A DNA stretch of 13,365 nt from Chitinophagales bacterium. Its GTDB lineage: Bacteria; Bacteroidota; Bacteroidia; Chitinophagales; Saprospiraceae. The notes beneath the pieces were generated by a model. It searched no databases, was not told the DNA's origin, and worked only from the letters and a program-made list of their open reading frames with translations. The translations under genes were made by a program, and so were the position numbers. The stretch is from NCBI GenBank assembly GCA_013298445.1, contig JAAFHQ010000063.1, positions 1 to 13,365 on the forward strand, written 5' to 3'. This document shows, piece after piece, positions 8,032 through 13,365 of the stretch (the first letter of the stretch is position 1; every line of letters starts with the position of its first letter).

Positions 8032-8148
8032 TCCTTCAAAGTCGAAGGAGCACTTCCTATTTCATTTTTTTAACCCAAAGGATCAAAGTAGTACATGTAT
8101 AATCTCTGAACATTTTGATTGAGGGGGCAGGTTACTGCTCCTTTTTTT
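8032..8148 (+). promoter_or_regulatory. Candidate attenuator leader or short terminated RNA
   Basis: If transcription starts a few bases after the -7 element at 8020-8027, the transcript begins near 8033 and meets three structures. The first is hairpin TCCTTC (8032-8037)/GAAGGA (8044-8049). The second is AAGGAGCA (8045-8052), perfectly complementary to TGCTCCTT (8136-8143). The third is the terminator at 8124-8148, whose 3' arm and first T residues contain that TGCTCCTT. Pairing of 8045-8052 with 8136-8143 would stop the terminator forming, and the first hairpin would in turn hide most of 8045-8052. This is the logic of an attenuator. It matches no riboswitch class I know. It could instead be a stand-alone small RNA, or the pairing could be chance. 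Confidence 0.3.
8124..8148 (+). terminator. Rho-independent terminator
   Basis: Seven-pair stem GGGGCAG (8124-8130)/CTGCTCC (8135-8141) with one G-U pair, loop GTTA, followed by seven T residues (8142-8148). It lies about 150 bases after the stop at 7974 and 33 bases before the ATG at 8181. It either ends the upstream gene's transcript or works as a conditional terminator for the downstream gene. Confidence 0.75.
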
Positions 8149-8180
8149 ATGCACCAAAAAACATCAAAATCCCAAAAACT

Positions 8181-9701
8181 ATGAGAATCATGATCACTTT
8201 GCTGAGCCTCTTTTTGATGGCTCAGCAACAAAGTTTTGCATTGACTTGCACCTGGATTGGTGGAACCAACAATGATTGGAATACCGCGGCCAACTGGGAT
8301 ACCGGTACAGTGCCTACTAGTGCCGATGATGTAGTCATCAACCTCCTGGTAAGTAGTGTCAATATTGCCAATGGCGCTTCTGGAGCGTGCAAAAACCTCA
8401 CAAAGGGCGGCTTTCTTTCTAACCTCTCGGTTTCTCCGGGTGGTATCCTTAAAATTGTGGGCAACATAAACTACAATGGTGGAACTTTTTCAGGCGATGT
8501 CAGCATGGCCGGTTCCACCTTACAACTCATTCTAGGGCTCTCTCCGCTGACTTTAAACAACTTTAACATCACCAATCCGCAAGGGGTGCTGATGAGTGGC
8601 AACGACATGAAAATTTCGGGAACATTGAGCCTGAATGGCCCCATTTACACCAACGGACGCTTATTGGAAGTTGCGGCAATCAGTGGAGGTAGCTCTACTG
8701 CTTTTGTAGTTACCGGGGATAACCTCGGGAACGCTTCCAGTTCAGGTGGCTTGGCTATCACTCTGAATCCTGGCGGAGCGGCTTCTTTTCCGGTAGGCCC
8801 AACTTTAAGTAATTTTGCAGCCGTCAAAATTGTCAACACCGCCGGGCCCGCCGAAAAATTTACCGTTGCGGTGGTCAACTCGGGCATTTCCCAGGATGCG
8901 GTGAAATGCACCTGGAACGTCGGAGAAAGCACCCCGGGAGGAAATACCGCCACTCTTGCACTGCAATGGGATCAAGGGATTGAGGGGGGAACCTTCAATC
9001 GCGCCGCCTGTAGCATTTACAAGGTGAGCGGGAGCTCGATCGTATATACTGGTTATAGTCCTCAGGTAAGCGCAGCTTCCAGTGTAGGCGCAGGTGCCTG
9101 GGCCAAAACATTGAGTGGAGTTACTTCATTTTCGGAGTGGGCGGTCAACAACAACACAGGCGTTTTACCCATAACCTTGTTGTACTTTGCTGTGGAGCGG
9201 ACCGAAGCACAAAAAGCCCTTATTACCTGGGCGATCGATGCGTATTCCAATCCCGCTTATTTTGAGGTGGAAAAAAGCCGGGATGGTTTAAGTTTTGCTC
9301 CTTTACGCAAAGTTTTTGCTCAGGATGAAACTGCTTACCAAGTTGAAATGCCTCTTGACCAATGGTTTTCCTATTATCGATTGAAAATGGTGGATACCGA
9401 AGGGAAAATTACCTACAGCAAAGTTCAGGCCATAGATGGAGTTGGGATTGAAGAAATTCAGGTTTTTCCAAACCCATGTAGTTCATGTAATCAATTGAAC
9501 ATTGTTACTCCTGAAACTGGCACCTATCACCTCAATTGGCATGATCAAAGCGGGCGAAGCCGCTTTTCCAAACAAATGTGGTTGGAAAAAGGAGTGAATC
9601 CCCTTTCCCTACCAAAAGATCCTGTTTTATCAGGTATTTACTTTTTGTCCACTACAGATTCCCATGGCCAACGCAATGTGCTCAAATTGGTGATCGAATA
9701 A
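8181..9701 (+). CDS. Secreted surface protein with T9SS type A sorting domain
   Basis: Exported protein of 506 residues. The start is ATG 8181, which opens a clean signal peptide (MRIMITLLSLFLMAQQQSFA). The frame is open back to a TTG at 8115, but that segment overlaps the terminator and is rejected; ATG 8190 is a close alternative. The mature N-terminus, CTWIGGTNNDWNTAANWDTG followed by VPTSADDVVI, is the W-G...W...NW...P...D repeat common at the start of beta-helical Bacteroidota surface proteins. Residues ~60-320 are Gly/Ser/Asn-rich and probably beta-stranded. LPITLLYFAVER at about 329 opens a fibronectin-III-like domain (to ~418) often found just before the sorting signal. VFPNP at 428-432 starts the C-terminal sorting domain, ending GIYFLSTTD...VLKLVIE. 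T9SS would carry the protein across the outer membrane and remove this domain. No catalytic motif is seen, so the role is probably structural or adhesive. Confidence 0.92.
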   Translation: MRIMITLLSLFLMAQQQSFALTCTWIGGTNNDWNTAANWDTGTVPTSADDVVINLLVSSVNIANGASGACKNLTKGGFLSNLSVSPGGILKIVGNINYNGGTFSGDVSMAGSTLQLILGLSPLTLNNFNITNPQGVLMSGNDMKISGTLSLNGPIYTNGRLLEVAAISGGSSTAFVVTGDNLGNASSSGGLAITLNPGGAASFPVGPTLSNFAAVKIVNTAGPAEKFTVAVVNSGISQDAVKCTWNVGESTPGGNTATLALQWDQGIEGGTFNRAACSIYKVSGSSIVYTGYSPQVSAASSVGAGAWAKTLSGVTSFSEWAVNNNTGVLPITLLYFAVERTEAQKALITWAIDAYSNPAYFEVEKSRDGLSFAPLRKVFAQDETAYQVEMPLDQWFSYYRLKMVDTEGKITYSKVQAIDGVGIEEIQVFPNPCSSCNQLNIVTPETGTYHLNWHDQSGRSRFSKQMWLEKGVNPLSLPKDPVLSGIYFLSTTDSHGQRNVLKLVIE

Positions 9702-9710
9702 ATATTTTCC

Positions 9711-9740
9711 TTGCCCATCTGGGTGATTCTACTATTTTTG
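9711..9740 (+). promoter_or_regulatory. Promoter of the HpaI-family aldolase gene
   Basis: TTG at 9711-9713, 19 bases, then TATTTTTG at 9733-9740, a perfect match to the Bacteroidota -7 consensus TAnnTTTG with acceptable spacing. Transcription would start near 9746, about 15 bases before the ATG at 9761, giving a very short leader. Confidence 0.6.
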
Positions 9741-9760
9741 TAGGCTCATCAACAGACACC

Positions 9761-10564
9761 ATGGAAGTAAAAAAGAATACCTTTAAAAGTACCGCTGCTG
9801 CCAACAGCAACAAACCCCAATTGGGCTTATGGAATGGCCTGGTCGACAGTTCAGTAGTTGAAATATTGGCCAGCGCAGGTTATGACTGGGTGCTGGTCGA
9901 CGGCGAACATGCACCCTTCGACTTGCAAAGCATCCTGATTCAATTGCAAGCCTCTTCACGCTACGACGTGCCGATTTTTGTGCGGGTTCCTAAAAGTGAC
10001 CCCATCATCATCAAACAAATCCTCGACCTGGGGGTGCAAAATATTCTGGTGCCGATGGTCGATTCGGCAGAAGAAGCCGAACTCATGGTACAAGCTACCC
10101 AGTACCCACCCAGAGGAATTCGAGGAATCGGCACCGCTATGGCTAGGGCAGCACATTGGGCTCAAAATGAGGATTACCTGTTTACGGCAGGACCCGAAAT
10201 TTGCATGGTTGTACAAGTGGAAAATGTGCCCGGGATTCAAAACCTGGACGCGATCCTGGCCATAGAAGACCTGGATGGGGTGTTTATTGGTCCCGCTGAT
10301 TTGGCGGCTTCCATGGGGCATTTGGGCAATTCTAACCATCCAGAGGTGAAAAGCGCTGTCCTTGATGCCCTGCGACGCATCCGCAAAGCCGGAAAAATAG
10401 CGGGTGTAATGGCGCTGGACAAACCCACCGCTGATGAGTACATTGCTGCTGGTGCCAATATGGTGGCCATCGGAATTGACACCTTGTTGCTAATTAAGGC
10501 TTGCCGGGATTTGCTGCACAGTTTCCGACCACAGGATGATTCGACGGCAGGAACCAAATATTAA
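9761..10564 (+). CDS. HpcH/HpaI-family aldolase (2-oxo-acid class II aldolase)
   Basis: Cytoplasmic, metal-dependent aldolase of 267 residues, close to E. coli HpaI in length. Family members split 4-hydroxy-2-oxo acids into pyruvate and an aldehyde; examples are HpaI (4-hydroxy-2-oxoheptane-1,7-dioate), GarL (2-dehydro-3-deoxyglucarate) and RhmA (2-keto-3-deoxyrhamnonate). Visible residues are H50 in DGEHAP (the catalytic histidine region), R75 in VRVP, the RGIGTAMARAAHW segment, E153 in VVQVEN and D179 in FIGPADL (the metal ligands). Sequence alone does not separate these substrates; no aromatic-catabolism genes are nearby, so a sugar-acid substrate seems more likely than homoprotocatechuate breakdown. 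I chose ATG 9761 because the frame's extension back to 9578 overlaps the upstream gene and is not family-like. It is a single gene with its own promoter, ending at a convergent terminator. Confidence 0.95.
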   Translation: MEVKKNTFKSTAAANSNKPQLGLWNGLVDSSVVEILASAGYDWVLVDGEHAPFDLQSILIQLQASSRYDVPIFVRVPKSDPIIIKQILDLGVQNILVPMVDSAEEAELMVQATQYPPRGIRGIGTAMARAAHWAQNEDYLFTAGPEICMVVQVENVPGIQNLDAILAIEDLDGVFIGPADLAASMGHLGNSNHPEVKSAVLDALRRIRKAGKIAGVMALDKPTADEYIAAGANMVAIGIDTLLLIKACRDLLHSFRPQDDSTAGTKY

Positions 10565-10565
10565 C

Positions 10566-10604
10566 AAAAAAGAATCCCCAACAGTGCGACACTGTCGGGG
10601 ATTC
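10566..10604 (-). terminator. Intrinsic terminator between convergent genes
   Basis: Stem of 15 positions, GAATCCCCAACAGTG (10572-10586) against CACTGTCGGGGATTC (10590-10604), with one A-C mismatch and loop CGA. Read on the minus strand the hairpin is followed by six T residues (10571-10566), so it ends the globin transcript. On the plus strand there is no T-run, but the hairpin starts eight bases after the aldolase stop and may also serve as its 3' end. Confidence 0.8.
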
Positions 10605-10636
10605 ATCAGACATTCAAAACCAAATTTTTCAATTAT

Positions 10637-11092
10637 TTACTTACCTACGATATCAGACTTCATAGGTCCAAGAATGGCCAGTAGCTCATCCTTTTCTTTT
10701 TGAGGTACCTTGAATTTGTCAAGTGCCGCAACGAGATCACCTACCAATGCATTGAATTCAGCATCAGTAATGTTCATCCCTTTGTGCGACTCCAACATGG
10801 TTTTGCCTTTGTATTGGCATGGCCCACCTGATCCGGCACAAATCTGGTCAATCAGGTTGTTGCGCAGCAATTGAGTACGCGCCGGATTCGCTACTGTTGC
10901 CGCAAAACGGGCGTTGATCACATTGTCGCCTACCACATTGGTGAGGAACTGATCCGTAACTGCCGAGATGGCACCGATGCCGCCCAGCCGATCGTACAAA
11001 GTAGCGGGCGTAGCCTCATCGTCTTTGTCACAAAAAGTAAGTGTAAAAGAGGCCGCAAGCAAAATGGCCAACAATCGGAATGAGTTTTTCAT
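10637..11092 (-). CDS. Group 1 truncated haemoglobin, exported (probable lipoprotein)
   Basis: Small 2/2 globin (Bac_globin family, PF01152) of 151 residues, about 120 of them globin. Such proteins bind haem and O2 or NO. Visible globin features are LYDRLGGIGAISAVTDQF at the start of the fold (32-49), a GGPCQYKG segment, and H103 in MLESHKGMNIT, the proximal haem ligand. A hydrophobic signal precedes it, with C21 in FTLTFCDKDDE. The acidic stretch after the cysteine is typical of Bacteroidota lipoproteins, so the globin probably sits on a membrane surface outside the cytoplasm. The -1 residue is Phe, which is unusual. C85 and C92 flank the GSGG loop and may form a disulfide. The ATG at 11092 is chosen; the longer reading frame up to 11233 would overlap the neighbouring gene and lacks a signal at its start. 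It ends at a strong terminator. Confidence 0.93.
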   Translation of the reverse strand: MKNSFRLLAILLAASFTLTFCDKDDEATPATLYDRLGGIGAISAVTDQFLTNVVGDNVINARFAATVANPARTQLLRNNLIDQICAGSGGPCQYKGKTMLESHKGMNITDAEFNALVGDLVAALDKFKVPQKEKDELLAILGPMKSDIVGK

Positions 11093-11139
11093 AAATGAAT
11101 GAATTGGATTGATGAATAATGTTCGATTGAGTTGTATAC

Positions 11140-11161
11140 ACTGCACAGTATAACCTGCAGT
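11140..11161. repeat. 22-bp dyad upstream of the globin gene
   Basis: ACTGCA (11140-11145), ten bases, TGCAGT (11156-11161): perfect 6-base arms. It lies in the 79-base gap between the membrane-protein stop and the globin start, 48-69 bases before the globin ATG. The dimensions suit a dimeric transcription factor, for example of the CRP/FNR type, although the half-site is not the classical one. No good promoter pair was found next to it. Confidence 0.35.
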
Positions 11162-11171
11162 TTTTACTTTG

Positions 11172-11636
11172 TTAGCCGAAGTTGAAACGCTTTTGAAAAG
11201 GGAGAAAATAAAAGCTGAGCAGCAAGCAAGCACTGAAAAAAATACCAGCCCAGAATAGATAAGAAGGGAAAGCTACAATCAAACTCATAGGTACCGGGCA
11301 CTGTGGGCCAGCTGGCGTTTCAAATGTTTTTTTGCTGACAGCTACACTGGTGTTGGCCTGGATTTTGGCCAATAAAGTGGCTTCACTGTACTTATCGGTG
11401 TAACTCAACACCAATAAATCCGAGTCTGGATTAAAAGTAGTTGCAGTAATGCCAGACCATTCGCGTACCTTTTGGGCCAAGGCCTTGCCATCCTCATCGC
11501 TGATGCCAGCGACATCAAAAGCCTGATAAGTAACCAGGGGCAAATCATCACTTGGAGAATACGGTTTGCGCATACCCATCCAGGAACCAAGGCAAACCAT
11601 TGCCAGGACGAGTAAAAGCAGGTGAATCTTTCTCAT
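11172..11636 (-). CDS. Small membrane protein with probable HMA-like domain lacking CxxC
   Basis: Protein of 154 residues. An N-terminal hydrophobic segment (4-21) is a signal or membrane anchor. Residues ~34-108 show a beta-alpha-beta-beta-alpha-beta pattern (VTYQAFDVAGI, a helix DGKALAQKVREW, strands ITATTFNPDSDLLVLSYTD, a helix SEATLLAKIQ, strand SVAVSKKTF). This matches the ferredoxin-like fold of heavy-metal-associated (HMA) domains, but the metal-binding CxxC is absent. A second membrane segment lies at 126-145, followed by a short basic tail (QKRF). C113 in PQCPVP precedes it. The function is unknown. It lies 79 bases upstream of the globin gene on the same strand with no terminator between, so the two are probably co-transcribed, and a link to haem or metal handling is a reasonable guess only. 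Confidence 0.8.
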   Translation of the reverse strand: MRKIHLLLLVLAMVCLGSWMGMRKPYSPSDDLPLVTYQAFDVAGISDEDGKALAQKVREWSGITATTFNPDSDLLVLSYTDKYSEATLLAKIQANTSVAVSKKTFETPAGPQCPVPMSLIVAFPSYLFWAGIFFSACLLLSFYFLPFQKRFNFG

Positions 11637-11857
11637 CTTCGGAAAATTGATTTTTTAAACTATTTTAAGGTGTTGTAGTGATTGTGATGCAACGGCTAGT
11701 TCTCTATGGATTAATAGGGATACTTTTATTTTTAGGTGTAATGCTTAGATGAATTCTAAGAACTTAATGAGTTACGAACCGGGGCTGGATTTTGGATTTA
11801 CCTAAATGACATTTTTATGAAAAAAGTACGTTTTTAACTAAAAACTTTGGAAAACCT
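11637..11857. other. Divergent intergenic region
   Basis: AT-rich 221-base gap between the divergent membrane-protein/globin unit and the serine hydrolase gene; it must hold promoters for both. The only clear structure is the dyad CTTAGA-TGAAT-TCTAAG at 11744-11760. TACGTTTT (11827-11834) resembles a -7 element for the plus-strand gene but has no TTG at the proper distance. I see no small gene here. Confidence 0.5.
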
Positions 11858-13060
11858 ATGCGTCTCTGCTATTTCATATTGCTGCTGTTGATCTGTTTTG
11901 GAGCATTGCCCTCCTGTTACCTTTTGACGGCCTACAAGTACCGTCATCTCAAGTTGGAGTCATTGTCTTCGCTGCGTTCGGTTCCTTTGCAAAAAAGTGA
12001 AGAGCCCTTTCATTTTATTGAAGCTGGAATAAGTAAAACCCGTTTGAAACGGACGCTGGATTCCATCTTGGCACCAACCCATACTTATTCATTTTTGATC
12101 ATTCGTAATGATTCCATTTTGTACGAAAATTATTTTGGCAACATCAAACCCGAAACGCAGCTGCCCTCATTTTCAGTAGCCAAATCTTTCGTGTCTACAC
12201 TGGTGGGGATTGCGCTGGACGAAGGAAAAATCCATAGTCTGGATGACCCCATCACCACGTATTTACCCGAATTAAAAAAACGCGACCCCAATCTGGAAAA
12301 AGTCACGATTCAACATTTGTTGGACATGCGCAGTGGCATCAAAAGCCTGGAAACGGCCAATAGCCCTTTTAGCAATGTGATCAAATTGAGTTTCGGACAC
12401 AACGTGACCAAAATTGCCCTCAAATCCAAAACCGAAAAAACGCCAGGTGAAAAAGACTATAAAAACCTGAATACCCAATTGTTGGGCCTGATTGTTGAAA
12501 GGGCTACCCAGCAAAAACTACAAGATTACCTGCAAGCCAAAATCTGGACACCCTTACAAATGGAAAGTAATGCGAGTTGGAATACCGACGCCCGCAAAAC
12601 CGTTCGGGCCTTTTGTTGCATCAACGCCACAACGCGAGATTTTGCCAAATTGGGCCGCTTGTATTTGTGCCAGGGGCAATGGAATGGCCAGCAAATTGTA
12701 TCTACAGACTGGGTAAAGGCTTGCACTGATCCAAAGCTCATGGAACAATTCAATGGCTATAAAAACCAGTGGTGGAGCCGCCCATCTACGCGTACCTTTC
12801 GAGATTCCACCGAAGCCTATTCATTTAGCCAATCAACCCCGTACCCTAGTGTAGTAAATGCTCGTCCTGGTCGTGACGGGCGGGGGCGGTTTTATCGGGT
12901 AGCATACCGTTCTACAGCTTTTTATGCGGCGGGGGTACTCAATCAATTTGTTTTTGTACACCCGACCAAAAACCTGGTGATTGTACGCTTGGGGCATTAT
13001 TGGGGCAATTCCTCGTTTGGACCGGATGCGTTTTTGTATTGGGTGGGGGATCAGTTGTAA
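11858..13060 (+). CDS. Lipoprotein serine hydrolase, class C beta-lactamase-like family
   Basis: Serine hydrolase of 400 residues in the beta-lactamase/penicillin-binding-protein fold (PF00144). The signal peptide ends in a proper lipobox, ALPSC, with C20 as the lipidated residue, so it should be anchored in a membrane and act in the periplasm or at the surface. S106 and K109 in FSVAKSF are the SxxK catalytic pair, Y201-K-N203 in GEKDYKNLNTQLLGLIVE is the YxN motif, and DDPITTYLPEL and IQHLLDMRSGI are family hallmarks. The C-terminal part (RDGRGRFYRVAYRSTAFYAAG, then a strand ending VIVRLGHY) should carry the third active-site strand; a canonical KTG or HxG is not obvious. Family members include esterases, D-aminopeptidases and peptidases; true beta-lactamase activity is unlikely. 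Its stop codon merges into a terminator used from the other strand. Confidence 0.93.
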   Translation: MRLCYFILLLLICFGALPSCYLLTAYKYRHLKLESLSSLRSVPLQKSEEPFHFIEAGISKTRLKRTLDSILAPTHTYSFLIIRNDSILYENYFGNIKPETQLPSFSVAKSFVSTLVGIALDEGKIHSLDDPITTYLPELKKRDPNLEKVTIQHLLDMRSGIKSLETANSPFSNVIKLSFGHNVTKIALKSKTEKTPGEKDYKNLNTQLLGLIVERATQQKLQDYLQAKIWTPLQMESNASWNTDARKTVRAFCCINATTRDFAKLGRLYLCQGQWNGQQIVSTDWVKACTDPKLMEQFNGYKNQWWSRPSTRTFRDSTEAYSFSQSTPYPSVVNARPGRDGRGRFYRVAYRSTAFYAAGVLNQFVFVHPTKNLVIVRLGHYWGNSSFGPDAFLYWVGDQL

Positions 13061-13099
13061 AAAAAAAGGGGTTGCAGTTTTTTATAAAACCACAGCCCC
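13059..13099 (-). terminator. Terminator between convergent genes
   Basis: GGGGTTGCAGTTTT (13068-13081) pairs with AAAACCACAGCCCC (13086-13099), with one G-U pair and two mismatches, around loop TTAT. On the minus strand the hairpin is followed by nine T residues (complement of the A-run 13059-13067), so it ends the alpha-glucuronidase transcript. The A-run overlaps the serine hydrolase stop codon. Confidence 0.65.
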
Positions 13100-13145
13100 G
13101 GTAATGGATTTAACGTTGTTGTTCCCAAAAGCCCTTGGGCTTCAA

Positions 13146-13365
13146 TTATCGATACTGGTAAATCTGCACCAATAGCTTGATCTCATCCAGGGTTCGACTT
13201 GGCGGTGTAAAGGGTGCCGGAATCGGCATTTTGGAATAGGTCTGGAAATACAAAACACAGGCATCCCTCCACCACAATGCTTCACGGTATTGCGCGGCCA
13301 ACCTTCCGGCTACATCAGCATGGATTTCAGCGTCCATTTTACCCTTGAGATTAGCCCATTCTTTT
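13146..13365 (-). CDS. GH67 alpha-glucuronidase, C-terminal fragment
   Basis: The last 72 residues of a protein whose gene continues past the window edge; the frame is open to base 13365, so the ATG at 13337 is internal. GH67 enzymes remove alpha-1,2-linked (4-O-methyl-)glucuronic acid from the ends of xylo-oligosaccharides and work in glucuronoxylan breakdown. The segment EALWWRDACVLYFQTYSKMP followed by IPAPFTPPSRTLDE matches, from memory, the conserved C-terminal helical region of this family (WWRDA, YFQ.(F/Y)S, PIP, a closing TL(D/E) segment). The catalytic acids lie in the missing part, so activity cannot be judged. It ends 85 bases from the convergent serine hydrolase gene. A xylan-utilisation cluster may lie beyond the right edge. 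Confidence 0.8.
   Translation of the reverse strand, partial: KEWANLKGKMDAEIHADVAGRLAAQYREALWWRDACVLYFQTYSKMPIPAPFTPPSRTLDEIKLLVQIYQYR

Noticed and set aside
8115..8180. N-terminal extension of the T9SS protein from a TTG codon
   Set aside because: It runs through the terminator hairpin and would put 22 residues before a clean signal peptide.
9578..9760. N-terminal extension of the aldolase
   Set aside because: It overlaps the preceding gene in another frame and the consensus promoter; the added sequence has no family similarity.
11093..11233. N-terminal extension of the globin
   Set aside because: It overlaps the membrane-protein gene and would bury the lipoprotein signal inside the chain.
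11744..11760. Palindrome CTTAGA-TGAAT-TCTAAG as an operator
   Set aside because: Short and AT-rich, with no promoter elements placed around it; mentioned only within the intergenic entry.

Overview
This window looks like chromosome from a Bacteroidota bacterium, probably of the Saprospiria (Haliscomenobacter/Lewinella-like); the genus is an inference. Support comes from a secreted protein ending in a type IX secretion (T9SS) sorting domain, a beta-propeller/Y_Y_Y sensor kinase, promoter-like TTG plus TAnnTTTG pairs, start codons without clear Shine-Dalgarno sequences, and lipoproteins with an acidic stretch after the cysteine. GC content is moderate. I see no rRNA, tRNA, CRISPR array, insertion sequence or phage gene.

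Layout, left to right. 1-1011 (+): class V aminotransferase, cut off at its N-terminus by the window edge. 1145-2188 (+): hemE, uroporphyrinogen decarboxylase. 2189-2235: a hairpin-forming repeat-like element directly after hemE. 2333-2749 (+): a small exported protein resembling COG3650. 2837-6564 (+): a translationally coupled two-component pair, a periplasmic propeller/LytS-type kinase and a LytTR response regulator. 6691-7974 (+): an exported, partly helical protein of unknown function. 8181-9701 (+): a T9SS-exported surface protein, preceded by a leader with a promoter-like pair, an 18-bp palindrome, a strong terminator and a possible antiterminator. 9761-10564 (+): a HpcH/HpaI-family aldolase with the best promoter match in the window. 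10637-11092 (-) and 11172-11636 (-): a lipoprotein-type group 1 truncated haemoglobin and, upstream of it, a small membrane protein with a probable HMA-like fold. 11858-13060 (+): a lipoprotein serine hydrolase of the class C beta-lactamase type. 13146-13365 (-): the C-terminal end of a GH67 alpha-glucuronidase.

Most genes are single units. The clear functional unit is the kinase/regulator pair (ATGA overlap); the globin and membrane-protein genes probably form a second. The aldolase and the GH67 enzyme both fit sugar or uronate breakdown but are far apart and on opposite strands, so no shared pathway can be claimed. The strongest candidate for something undescribed is the leader at 8000-8180, where operator-like, terminator and antiterminator elements all lie in front of a surface-protein gene. 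The secreted globin with its membrane partner comes next. No intergenic gap exceeds about 220 bases.
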